DNA of 64,000 nt from Chloroflexota bacterium. GTDB lineage: Bacteria > Chloroflexota > UBA6077 > JACCZL01. The notes beneath the pieces were generated by a model. The model ran no database searches. It saw only the letters and a list, made by a program, of their open reading frames with translations, and was not told where the DNA came from. The stretch spans positions 124,001 to 188,000 of the forward strand of contig JADLFM010000141.1 in assembly GCA_020845495.1 (NCBI GenBank), read 5' to 3'. Every line of letters starts with the position of its first letter. The first letter of the stretch is position 1. Both the position numbers and the translations under genes were made by a program. Positions 43,420-51,646 of the stretch are shown piece by piece.

Positions 43420-44961
43420 ATGCACAGACACGAGCGCCACCGCGGCCGGCTCTGCCGGCTCACCGTGGCGCTCGTGTCTGTGCTGGTCCTGCTGCTCTCC
43501 CCCGTGCACGCCCGTGCCCAGAGTGTGCCCGGAACGATTGGCACACCGGGTTCGGTTGGGCAGTCTATTCGCGGTCCGCTCTACTTTCCAGAAACCAGCT
43601 TCGCTATCGACGAGCCAAAGTTCGTCGACTACTTCCTTCACCGGGGGCGCGTCGCGACCTTCGGCTACCCGATCTCGCGAACCGTTCAGTTCCAGGGATT
43701 GACGACCCAATTCTTTCAGCGAATCGTCGTCCAGCTTGCGCCCGATGGCGGCGTGCGCCCGTTGAACCTCCTCGATCCGGGCTTGCTCCCCTACACCCAG
43801 ATCAACGGATCGACGTTCCCTGCCCCCAACGAGCGGCTCAGCGCCCTGGCCCCGGTCCCAGATCATCCCGGCTACGACCGCGACGTCCTCGAGTTCGTCC
43901 GCGCCAACGCCGTCGAGACGTTCAACGGCCAGCCTGTCCGCTTCTTCTCGACCTTCAGCGCGACGGTAACTGCTGACGACGCTTTCCCTGACGGGCGCGG
44001 CGACCCGCGCTTGCTGCCGCTGATCAACCTCGAGATTTGGGGATTGCCGACCTCTCTCCCGACACTCGATCCGAACAACGGGAACTTCATCTACCAGCGT
44101 TTCCAGCGCGGCATCATGCACTACGACGCCGCCTGCCGCTGCACCCAGGGGCTGCTGCTGGCTGACTACTTCAAGTCGGTGTTGACCGGCGACAACCTGC
44201 CGCCCGATCTGGCCGTCCAGGCGGCCGACAGTCCATTTCTCCGCCAGTACCAGCCGGGCGGACAGCGTGGCCTGAGGCGAGCCGCCATCCTCGGCGGGAC
44301 CGACCTGACCGATGCTTTCGCGCGCCAGCAGGCACCGGCTGTCGCGGTATCGGTCCCGATGGTGTCGGCGTCAGCCGCCTCGACCTCTGCCGGAGCGGGT
44401 ACAAGCGCCGCGGCGGGACACGCCCGGCCAGACGGCTCGCTGCGGTCGCGGATGCGCCTCGACCCGGAGATCGTGCCCGCCGTCGACGCGCTCGAAGGGA
44501 CCGGAACGGTTGGCCCGCTCGCGGCCATCGTCGACAGCGACACCCAGGTGCTCTTCGGGCCGCTCCGCGACCGGTACGACCGTGAAGCCGCCGTCCACGC
44601 CAGGTACAGCAACCAGGGCGGAGATCGGACCATCGTGGTGAACGAGCGCTGGCAGAACAGCGACCCGAAGGCGATCGCGGCGCTCATCGTCCATGAGGGC
44701 AAGCACCTCCAGGATGATCTGGCCGGTGGCGCTCCACGCACCGCCGACCAGTGCATCGGTTTCGAGGCCCGTGCCTTCATCCAGCAGTCGCTTGTCTGGC
44801 AGACTTTCTACGGGCCGAAGGGCAAGGCTCGGCCGCAGGACGACCTGGACGCCGAGTTGAATGACTGGCTCGCAGCCTACCAGCGTGGTCCGGCCGACGT
44901 CGAGCGTCGGGTGCGTCAGTATTACACCCAGGACTGCTCGCGGTACGTCGGGCGCCGGTAA
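43420..44961 (+). CDS. Secreted protein with an FPET module and a C-terminal HExxH-like zincin segment
   Basis: 513 residues from ATG 43420 with AGGAG upstream. A signal peptide ends 'VHARAQ'. The N-terminal half has 'LYFPETSFAI', 'FVDYFLHRGRVATFGYPISR' and 'QFFQRIVVQ', a module I associate with secreted Chloroflexota proteins, and a second related block ('NGNFIYQRFQRGIMHYD'). After an Ala/Ser linker (about 300-345), the C-terminal domain has 'ALIVHEGKHLQDD' followed by 'FEARAFIQQ'. This has the HExxH spacing of a zinc metallopeptidase with a downstream Glu. Peptidase activity is inferred from the motif only. Confidence 0.75.
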   Translation: MHRHERHRGRLCRLTVALVSVLVLLLSPVHARAQSVPGTIGTPGSVGQSIRGPLYFPETSFAIDEPKFVDYFLHRGRVATFGYPISRTVQFQGLTTQFFQRIVVQLAPDGGVRPLNLLDPGLLPYTQINGSTFPAPNERLSALAPVPDHPGYDRDVLEFVRANAVETFNGQPVRFFSTFSATVTADDAFPDGRGDPRLLPLINLEIWGLPTSLPTLDPNNGNFIYQRFQRGIMHYDAACRCTQGLLLADYFKSVLTGDNLPPDLAVQAADSPFLRQYQPGGQRGLRRAAILGGTDLTDAFARQQAPAVAVSVPMVSASAASTSAGAGTSAAAGHARPDGSLRSRMRLDPEIVPAVDALEGTGTVGPLAAIVDSDTQVLFGPLRDRYDREAAVHARYSNQGGDRTIVVNERWQNSDPKAIAALIVHEGKHLQDDLAGGAPRTADQCIGFEARAFIQQSLVWQTFYGPKGKARPQDDLDAELNDWLAAYQRGPADVERRVRQYYTQDCSRYVGRR

Positions 44962-44999
44962 GAGTCCGCGCAACTGCGCCTCGTCCGCCTCGGGCAGCG

Positions 45000-45986
45000 T
45001 CAGCGCTTCTCCTTGTCGCCGCGCCGCAGCAGTTCTCCGAGCTTGCCGGGGAAGAACAGGCTTTGCGGCTTCAGGTCGGCCGTGTTGAACGCGGGCGCCT
45101 CCTCGGCGGGGGTGCGCCCGATCAGCCACTCGGCGTGCGCGTTCTGCACCTCCGAGAAGCGATCGAACAGACGCTCGTCGTGCTGCTCGAGTGCCGCTCG
45201 AAGGTCGCTCAACTCGTCAATCAGCCGGTCGATCTGACGCGCGATCTGGTCGCCGTTTGTCAGGCAAATATCGGCCCACATGCGGGGGTCGCCCTCAGTG
45301 AGGTGCGTGGCAGTGGCGAATCCGCCGGCTGCGATCGTCTTCGCCTCGCGCCAGCCTCGATCGGTTGAGGCGGCCCGCATCAGCGCCGCTGATACGACGT
45401 ACGGTAGATGGCTCACGCTCGCAACCAGGCCGTCGTGCTCGTCTGGCTCGACGAAGTAGGGCACCGATCCGATTGCCTCGGCCAGGTTCACGATCCGCTC
45501 GACGGCCTTCGCCTCGGCCGACGTCGGCGAGGAGATACAGTACACCGCATTGACGAAGACGTCGGCGGACGGCCCCGTCGTCCCGGCCGTCGCCTTGCCC
45601 GTCATCGGGTGCCCGCCGACGAAGCTGACAGTTTCGGGGAGGTGCTCGGCGGCCCAGGCAAGTACCTGTCGCTTGGTCGAGCCTGTGTCCGTGACCACCG
45701 TGCCAGTACGGAGCAGTGGCGCGATCTCGCGGAACACGAGCTCGGTGGCGCGGACCGGTGTGGCGACAACGACGAGGTCGGCCTCGCGGACGGCGTCGAC
45801 GATGTTGCCAGTCGCCCGATCCACGGCACGTACCCGCATGGCTTCGCGACGAGCGTCGCCGCTGAGGTCGCAGCCGACCACGTGCGGCGCCGGCGTCAGC
45901 CGCTTCAGTGCCAGCCCGAGCGACGCCCCCAGCATCCCCGTCCCGACGATCGTTACTCGCTCGAAGCCGATTCTGGCCACGCTCAC
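45000..45986 (-). CDS. tyrA: Prephenate dehydrogenase (TyrA family)
   Basis: NAD(P)-dependent oxidative decarboxylation of prephenate or arogenate in tyrosine synthesis. The Rossmann motif is 'VTIVGTGMLGASLGLAL' (GxGxxG, about residues 15-20). 'VVTDTGSTKRQVLAWA', 'FVGGHPMTGK' and 'HDGLVASVSHLPYVVSAAL' are TyrA signatures, including the catalytic His in 'VSHLPY'. 328 residues with a C-terminal helical dimer domain and no ACT domain. The start ATG 45986 has GGGAGAG upstream. No other aromatic-pathway gene is visible nearby. Confidence 0.93.
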   Translation of the reverse strand: MSVARIGFERVTIVGTGMLGASLGLALKRLTPAPHVVGCDLSGDARREAMRVRAVDRATGNIVDAVREADLVVVATPVRATELVFREIAPLLRTGTVVTDTGSTKRQVLAWAAEHLPETVSFVGGHPMTGKATAGTTGPSADVFVNAVYCISSPTSAEAKAVERIVNLAEAIGSVPYFVEPDEHDGLVASVSHLPYVVSAALMRAASTDRGWREAKTIAAGGFATATHLTEGDPRMWADICLTNGDQIARQIDRLIDELSDLRAALEQHDERLFDRFSEVQNAHAEWLIGRTPAEEAPAFNTADLKPQSLFFPGKLGELLRRGDKEKR

Positions 45987-46183
45987 TCTCCCCTGCTTTC
46001 GCCCGCGCCGCTGCTCGCCGAGGCCAGCCGAACGTCGGACGGTGATGCTTCGATGGTGTGTCTCAAGCCGCGTCGTACACGCCCCTGCGTCGCTGCTCCT
46101 GCCCCAGCACTGCTACCGCTGCTCTGGCCGACACCACGCCTTCTTGCGCTCATTCACGAACGCCTACGCGCCTCCCTGCTCCC

Positions 46184-46885
46184 CTACATGCCGAAGAAGA
46201 CGATCTCCTGAATGAAGTTCCGGAGCGGCCCCATGACCGGTCCGATCAGATCGGCCTGCGGCCCAAGGAACTGGGGCACAAACACCAACGCCAGCAGCAC
46301 GAACATGCCGTACTGTTCCAGGAAGAAGGTCACGTTTCGGGGTAGGATGAGCCGCGCGAGACTAAAGCCGTCGAGTGGCGGGATCGGCAAGAAATTGAAG
46401 GCGGCAAGCAGGATGTTGATGCCGATCAACTGCTGCAAGAACGCCATCTCCCAGGTGCCGCGACTGACGGCCTCCAGGCGGAACGGAATCGTCGCGACCA
46501 GTGCAAACAGCACGTTCGAGGTCGGGCCGGCCAGTGCTGAGATCGCCGCACCGACCATCGGACTTACGCCCTTCATCTGATACGGGTTGATCGGCACCGG
46601 CTTGCCCCAGCCGAAGCCAAAGAACAGGAACGCCAGCGAGCCGAACAGGTCGAGGTGACGGATCGGATTCAGCGACACCCGGCCGAGCGTCTTGGCCGTC
46701 CAATCGCCAAGCTGAAGCGCGACGAAGGCATGGGAAAATTCGTGGACGGTAACGGCGAGAATCAGCACCGCGATGAACAGCAGGAAGGTCTCGGGCCTGC
46801 CGAAACTTCGCCCGCCGTAGTACCAGATGAACAGGCCGGCGATGACGGCGAGAACGAGGATATCGCGCGGGGTATAGCGTTGCAT
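46184..46885 (-). CDS. Site-2 protease family zinc metalloprotease (M50)
   Basis: 233 residues, about six hydrophobic segments. 'VTVHEFSHAFVALQLGD' provides the HExxH, and 'FNFLPIPPLDGFSLARLI' the NxxPxxxLDG motif of intramembrane site-2 proteases. These cleave membrane-embedded substrates, often to release regulators. There is no PDZ domain, so it belongs to the short, FwdE-like/Rv-like class whose substrates are generally unknown. ATG at 46885. Stands alone between tyrA and an MFS gene. Confidence 0.92.
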   Translation of the reverse strand: MQRYTPRDILVLAVIAGLFIWYYGGRSFGRPETFLLFIAVLILAVTVHEFSHAFVALQLGDWTAKTLGRVSLNPIRHLDLFGSLAFLFFGFGWGKPVPINPYQMKGVSPMVGAAISALAGPTSNVLFALVATIPFRLEAVSRGTWEMAFLQQLIGINILLAAFNFLPIPPLDGFSLARLILPRNVTFFLEQYGMFVLLALVFVPQFLGPQADLIGPVMGPLRNFIQEIVFFGM

Positions 46886-47056
46886 GGCGTGGTCGGATGA
46901 TACCAGGGGGATGCCCGCAAGACAGGAATTCTCGGCGGCCGCTCCGCGAACCGCGGTCAGCCGGTCCAGAGGGTTGCGTGGGCGGCTACGCAGGGGCCGC
47001 GTGAGCGGCCCGGCGGGCGTTTACGTGAGCGGCGGCGTGGCCGACGACCCCCGCCG

Positions 47057-48409
47057 CTACGCGGGCGAGATCGTCTTGGACGGCGCGGTGCTGCGTGCGA
47101 GCGAGGCTCGATATAGCCCGCCGACCACGAGGGGCCCGAGCACGAGCAGCGCGCCCAGGGTGTTGAGGATCGGGAAGCCCCACGCCTGGAGCACCATCCC
47201 ACCCAGCGCACTTCCGAGCGCCCCCATCAGCCCGGTCACGAGATCGGCCCAGCCCTGCACCGACGTCCGCTCGGCCCGAGAGAGTGCGTCCGTGAGAAGG
47301 GCGCTCCCGCCGACGAACCCGAAGTTCCAGCCGACCCCGTTCAGGAAGAGGGCCAGCGTCACCAGTTCACCATTGCTGCCGGGTGCAAGCGCTGCCAGCA
47401 CGACCGCCAGCACCAGCAGGAACGCTCCCGAGACGATAACCAGTTGACGCCCGATGCGGTCGCAGAGCCAGCCGGTGAGCGGGGAGACGGCAAACATCCC
47501 GGCCAGGTGGGCGGAGACGGCCAGCCCGATGGTGTGGACGTTGTGGCCCTCGTCACGCAGGTACACCGGCGAGATCGCTGTCGTGCCGATCATCACCAGT
47601 TGGCTCGTCATAAGCGCAGCCAGCGCGATGCGAACGGTCGGTCGCCGGAGGATCGCGCTTAGCGACTCGATGCGGTCACTCGAGTCAGTCGTGACGCTAC
47701 CGATGGATGCCGCGTGAAGCCGCTGTGCGATGGTCGACGGGTCGGGTCTGAGCAACAATTCCAGCAGCACGGCGGCCAGCCCGAAGCCGAGGACGGCGAT
47801 GAGGAACGGACTGCTGATAGTCGGGAGTCCGAGCGGAGCGGCGGCGCGCTCGGCGGGCGCGAGCAGGTTGGGTCCGACGATCGAGCCGATGGCTCCGCCT
47901 GCGACGATGAGGCCAATCGCGCGGCCTCGTTGCACGAGCGTCGTGACGTCCGAGGCGGCGTACCGCGACAGCAAGTTCGAGGTGTTGCCGATCCCGAAGA
48001 GTACCATGCCGACCAGCAACAGCGGAAAGCTGCGCAGCGCGATGCCGGCCATGCTGATCATGCTGCCTAGGATTGCGACGCCGTACCCCAGCACGAGGCC
48101 GGGCCGCCGGCCGAACCGGCCCATCACGCGCGCGAGCGGCAGGTTCCCGAACGCCGCGCCGAGGGCGGCCACGGCGATGGGCACACCCGACCAGGTATTC
48201 GTCCCGGTCAGATCGGCCGCGACGATGCTGAGGACCGCCAGCGAGATCGAGTGGCCGGTCGTGCCGCAGACCTGGGCAGCCAGGAGCGTCGCCAGCAGCC
48301 GCCAGCGCGTCCTTGCGCCCTCCTCAGGCCCGGTTGCCCCGCCGGCACGTCTGTCATCCGGCGCTACGTTCCTATCGATCGTGTCTGCACTGGCCGCATC
48401 ATCGCTCAT
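47057..48409 (-). CDS. Major facilitator superfamily transporter
   Basis: 450 residues, twelve predicted helices. Motif A-like 'ARVMGRFGRRPGLVLGYG' lies between helices 2 and 3, and its counterpart 'TGWLCDRIGRQLVIVSGA' in the second half. A hydrophilic cytoplasmic N-terminus (35 residues) and a central loop ('AASIGSVTTDSSDRIES') are typical of drug or metabolite exporters. Substrate unknown. ATG at 48409. The 206 bases upstream, up to the IS element, contain no gene; an ATGGCG...CGCCAT hairpin lies near 48550. Confidence 0.9.
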   Translation of the reverse strand: MSDDAASADTIDRNVAPDDRRAGGATGPEEGARTRWRLLATLLAAQVCGTTGHSISLAVLSIVAADLTGTNTWSGVPIAVAALGAAFGNLPLARVMGRFGRRPGLVLGYGVAILGSMISMAGIALRSFPLLLVGMVLFGIGNTSNLLSRYAASDVTTLVQRGRAIGLIVAGGAIGSIVGPNLLAPAERAAAPLGLPTISSPFLIAVLGFGLAAVLLELLLRPDPSTIAQRLHAASIGSVTTDSSDRIESLSAILRRPTVRIALAALMTSQLVMIGTTAISPVYLRDEGHNVHTIGLAVSAHLAGMFAVSPLTGWLCDRIGRQLVIVSGAFLLVLAVVLAALAPGSNGELVTLALFLNGVGWNFGFVGGSALLTDALSRAERTSVQGWADLVTGLMGALGSALGGMVLQAWGFPILNTLGALLVLGPLVVGGLYRASLARSTAPSKTISPA

Positions 48410-48615
48410 GCTGACTGATACACCATTTGCCCGCCACCATGCTCCGCCTCGCCATCGCTCTCAATCGATGAAGGCGGCCTATGAAAGGTCAGCCTCATCG
48501 ACCTTCCAGCCCACCTGTTCGAGGCTCTTACGTCAGCTAATCACTAAATGGCGCATTACGCCATCGCTCTAATATAAATCAGGGGTCGAGGTATGCTAGA
48601 ATCTGTCAGCAGTAT

Positions 48616-48619
48616 CTAG
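48616..48619. repeat. Left CTAG target-site duplication of the IS element
   Basis: CTAG directly outside the left terminal repeat, matched by CTAG at 50138-50141. Four-base YTAR duplications are characteristic of the IS701 family. Confidence 0.85.
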
Positions 48620-50137
48620 ACTCGACTTCCGCCACTATGCGGTAGCGAGTAAGTCGTGCGCCCAGGAGAGGGCCGATTTTTGCACGGCCGGTTCGGGCAA
48701 CGGTGGATCAGAAAAGTAGAGACGCCACGATTCCTGGCGGACAGCGGTGAGCATGTCGAGGAAGGAGGGGGTGGACTTGGAGCGGTACCAGGGGCGGACC
48801 GGCCAGTCGGCGGCAAGGCCCTGCTGAACGCGGGCGGCGTACCAGAGCAGGACCAGATCGTAGGCGATACCGGCCAGCGGAGCGGTGCGAGCAACCGCTT
48901 CGGGGGTCTGGTTCTGAGGATCCTCGAAGCCGAGGAACTGCTTCTGGTTGTAAAACGCGACCTCGATGGTCCACCTGCGAGCGTAGCCCTCCAGGATGAA
49001 GGCGTGGTCGACGGTGAGGTCGGTGCAGAAGAAAGCCTCGTCGCGGCGACGACCGCTGGGGTCTCTGACGAGGACGATGCGGACCGGCTGGTCACGCAGC
49101 GCGCCGTACCAAAGGGCGGTGCAGCCGAAAACCAGCGGGGTGACGGCCCGGCCATAGAGGGTCACCGGGAGCGGATCCCAGCGTCGGCGGGTTGCGGCCA
49201 TCGCCTTGGGGGTGGGCAAGCGGTGCCCCTTGCGTCGTGGACGGCCGCGCTGGCCCGGTCGGCGGCACCCCGGCCGTGCCCAGAGGGCGGCGTCCGGACG
49301 GAGGCGACTGAGCACGTGGACGTTGACCGGCCGGTCTTCCAGGAGGGTCCGGGCGGCGTAGGCGCTATCGACCACGGCGTAGACGGTGCGCCCGTCAGCC
49401 CAGCCGGCGACCAGGGTCAGGAGGTCGCGGGCCAACGCCAGCTTGGTCGGACGTGAGTGTGCCGCGTGGGCCTTCTCCGCCGCCTGCTGGCGGGTCCCGC
49501 GGCGCGGGCGGCCGGGCGCATCCTTGGTGCCGCCGCGCTTGGCCCCGACGTACAGCCGGAACAGCAGCGGCAGCGCGAACCCACGGCTCCCGCCCATCGG
49601 CAACGGCACCCAGATCGCCAGCACCACCCAGACGTGCCCGAAGCTGCAGAACGGCTTGCGGGCGCTCGACAGCAGCGGATCGCGATGCATGGTCGCCAGG
49701 CTGATCCCCTTGCCGGCCTTGCGCGCCAGCGTGTCGTCAAGCAGCACGAACAGCGGCTGCTCGGCCGGGATCCAGGCCAGCGCCAGCCGGAAGACCACCT
49801 GGCCCAGCGCGTCCAGGCTCCAGCTCGCACGACTGAAGAGCCGGTGAAACACCGAGATGTGGCACCGATCGACCCCACCCGAGGCCACCGCTACCGCCGT
49901 GATCGTTCGTCGCCCCGGACAGTGGATCCAACCGGCCACCAGCCACTGGAACGTCCGATAGCTCGGCGCCGTGAAGCACGGCTCGAACGCCACCAGCAGC
50001 CCGACCATCGTGCTCGGTAAGATGATCTCGGACATGGCCCCCTCCGCTCCCTGGTCGCTGACACTTCCAGGGTCTTCGAGGGGGCCTTGTTCCGTCAACC
50101 TACCACTGCACCGCCTCCAAAATGGCGGAAGTCAAGT
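48620..50137 (-). mobile_element. Complete IS701-family insertion sequence
   Basis: 1,518 bp with 15-bp terminal inverted repeats: ACTCGACTTCCGCCA at the left, and its complement with one mismatch (ACTTGACTTCCGCCA) at the right. It is flanked by CTAG on both sides and carries one intact transposase gene on the minus strand. Everything required for autonomous movement appears present. Confidence 0.92.
48635..50035 (-). CDS. IS701-family DDE transposase
   Basis: About 466 residues from ATG 50035 ('MSEIILPSTMVGLLVAFEPC'); a frame to 50098 exists. 'LFVLLDDTLARKAGK' carries the first Asp, 'VYAVVDSAYAARTLL' the second, and 'YARRWTIEVAFYNQKQFLGF' the Glu with its YxxRWxIE context, as in IS4-related transposases. 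The stop codon lies directly against the inner edge of the left terminal repeat. Not visibly damaged. Its composition (very high GC) resembles the host, so arrival from a related genome is likely. Confidence 0.93.
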   Translation of the reverse strand: MSEIILPSTMVGLLVAFEPCFTAPSYRTFQWLVAGWIHCPGRRTITAVAVASGGVDRCHISVFHRLFSRASWSLDALGQVVFRLALAWIPAEQPLFVLLDDTLARKAGKGISLATMHRDPLLSSARKPFCSFGHVWVVLAIWVPLPMGGSRGFALPLLFRLYVGAKRGGTKDAPGRPRRGTRQQAAEKAHAAHSRPTKLALARDLLTLVAGWADGRTVYAVVDSAYAARTLLEDRPVNVHVLSRLRPDAALWARPGCRRPGQRGRPRRKGHRLPTPKAMAATRRRWDPLPVTLYGRAVTPLVFGCTALWYGALRDQPVRIVLVRDPSGRRRDEAFFCTDLTVDHAFILEGYARRWTIEVAFYNQKQFLGFEDPQNQTPEAVARTAPLAGIAYDLVLLWYAARVQQGLAADWPVRPWYRSKSTPSFLDMLTAVRQESWRLYFSDPPLPEPAVQKSALSWAHDLLATA

Positions 50138-50141
50138 CTAG

Positions 50142-50333
50142 ACTCGACTTCCGCCATTTCTCGCCAGGGCCACCAGATCCAGATAGCAGGAAGCGGTGAT
50201 TTTCGTCGGCGTCGCGACGCATACGACGGCCCTGAAACTCCCGACGAGGCCATCCCTTCCTGGTCGTCATCTCATCTGGTGTCCCACCAATGGCCGAGGT
50301 CCGCCCGAGGCGCGAAAATGGCGGAAGTCGAGT
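50142..50333. mobile_element. 192-bp non-autonomous element sharing the IS701 termini (MITE-like)
   Basis: The left end ACTCGACTTCCGCCATTT (50142-50159) is exactly complementary to the right end (50316-50333), giving 18-bp inverted repeats of the same sequence as the adjacent IS. CTAG lies on its left, shared with the IS. CCAG (50334-50337), one base different, lies on its right. The interior has no transposase similarity I can see, so it is a MITE-like derivative or internal deletion of a related IS. Confidence 0.8.
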
Positions 50334-50349
50334 CCAGGTGCATCCGCGC

Positions 50350-50751
50350 ACCATGAGCCCGAGCGAGCGGCGGTTCTGGACGAGTTGCACTCGCCCCGCT
50401 TCCAGGACGCAACTCCTGCGACGGTCTACGCCACCCTTCTGGACGAGCGGGTCTACCTCACCTCCGAGCGCATGATGTATCGCAGCGTTCCGGCGGGACT
50501 TCTTCCGCTGGTACAACGCTGAGCATCGGCACTCGGGCATCGGCATCATGGCTTCCGAGGTCGTCCACGCCGGTCAGACCCACGTGGCCTACGATACCTG
50601 CGCTCAGGTCCCCGCCACCGCCTACGCCGCTCACCCCGAGCACTTCGTCCGCCAGGCGTCGCGTCTGCCTCAGTTGCCGACTGCCGTCTGGATCAACCCG
50701 CCTGCGCCGACCACCGACGCTCCCAATCCGTCACAGAAGGTGCCTCAGTAA
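50350..50751 (+). pseudogene. IS3-family transposase relic (internal deletion and frameshift)
   Basis: The first fragment (about 50350-50484) reads 'PRFQDATPATVYATLLDERV' and 'YLTSERMMYR', the N-terminal part of an IS150/IS3 OrfB integrase. A second fragment in another frame (50488-50751) reads 'FRRDFFRWYNAEHRHSGIGI', then 'YAAHPEHFVRQ' and 'LPTAVWINPP', the C-terminal end. The DDE catalytic core between them is gone. It cannot be functional and marks an older insertion in the same spot as the IS701 element. Confidence 0.85.
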
Positions 50752-50797
50752 TTCCCCGCGCCACATGTCTCATACCTAGTGACAGGTTCCGGAGGCG

Positions 50798-51646
50798 CTA
50801 CCTGTCACAGCCAAACAGGAGCGCGGCCTCGCGGATCAACTTCGCCGCCGTGACGGCCGTGATCCCGGCCGGGTCCGCATCTGGCAGCACCTCGTTCACG
50901 TCCAGCGCCACCACGTTCAGCCCGCTCAGGCTGTACAGGAAGTCGAAGAGGGCCGCGCTCGACATCCCCGGCGGTTCTGGTGTCCCTGTACCGGGGGCCG
51001 CCGATGGGTCCAGCACGTCGATGTCCACGCTCAGGTAGATCGGGTGTTCGGCCAGGGCAGCACGCACTGGTGGCGGTAGCTCCAGGCGCGGGCACACCCA
51101 GCTACACGAGTGCGCCCGCTGCCACTCGTCGCGGGTGCCGGAGCGCACCCCGAGGAGCACCAGCGACGCCAGTCCGACCTCTTCTCCAAGCCGACAGGCC
51201 CAGGTGCCGTGCGCGAGCTTTGCGCCGTCCAGTTCGTCGGCGAGGTCCAGGTGCGCGTCGAGCGACACTACCATCGCGTCCGGATAGCGCCGTTTCACCG
51301 CTCGCCCGATCCCGAGCGCGATCGTGTGCTCGCCGCCCATCACGATCGGTACGCCCCGCGCGAGCAGCGTCTCGGCCTGCCGCTCGACGACTCCGAGCGC
51401 GTCCTCTAGCGCCAGTCCTTCGAGCGCAAGGTCGCCCAGATCTGTCAGACCCACGTCGAACAGGTCGGCGTCCAGGAGCGGGCTGTAGCTCTCGATGTTC
51501 TGTGACGCACGACGAATCGCCGGCGGCGCCTTGCCCGTCCCCAGTCGCCCCGACCCCGTCAGGTCGAGCGGCGCCCCGAATAAGAAGCAGCGCGTGCTCG
51601 CGTCGGCGCCACTACCCCAGAATCGGACCGCGGGTGGCGTCAGCAT
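50798..51646 (-). CDS. speB: Agmatinase (arginase/ureohydrolase family)
   Basis: 282 residues from ATG 51646; a frame to 51955 overlaps speE far too much. 'IVMGGEHTIALGIGRAV', 'VVSLDAHLDLADE' and 'LSVDIDVLDPSAAPGTGTPE' supply the His and Asp ligands of the binuclear manganese centre, and the GTGTPEPPG segment is typical of agmatinases. It hydrolyses agmatine to putrescine and urea, which matches the arginine decarboxylase and spermidine synthase genes upstream. The start lies 35 bases inside the speE coding sequence, indicating coupled translation. Last gene of the operon. Confidence 0.92.
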   Translation of the reverse strand: MLTPPAVRFWGSGADASTRCFLFGAPLDLTGSGRLGTGKAPPAIRRASQNIESYSPLLDADLFDVGLTDLGDLALEGLALEDALGVVERQAETLLARGVPIVMGGEHTIALGIGRAVKRRYPDAMVVSLDAHLDLADELDGAKLAHGTWACRLGEEVGLASLVLLGVRSGTRDEWQRAHSCSWVCPRLELPPPVRAALAEHPIYLSVDIDVLDPSAAPGTGTPEPPGMSSAALFDFLYSLSGLNVVALDVNEVLPDADPAGITAVTAAKLIREAALLFGCDR

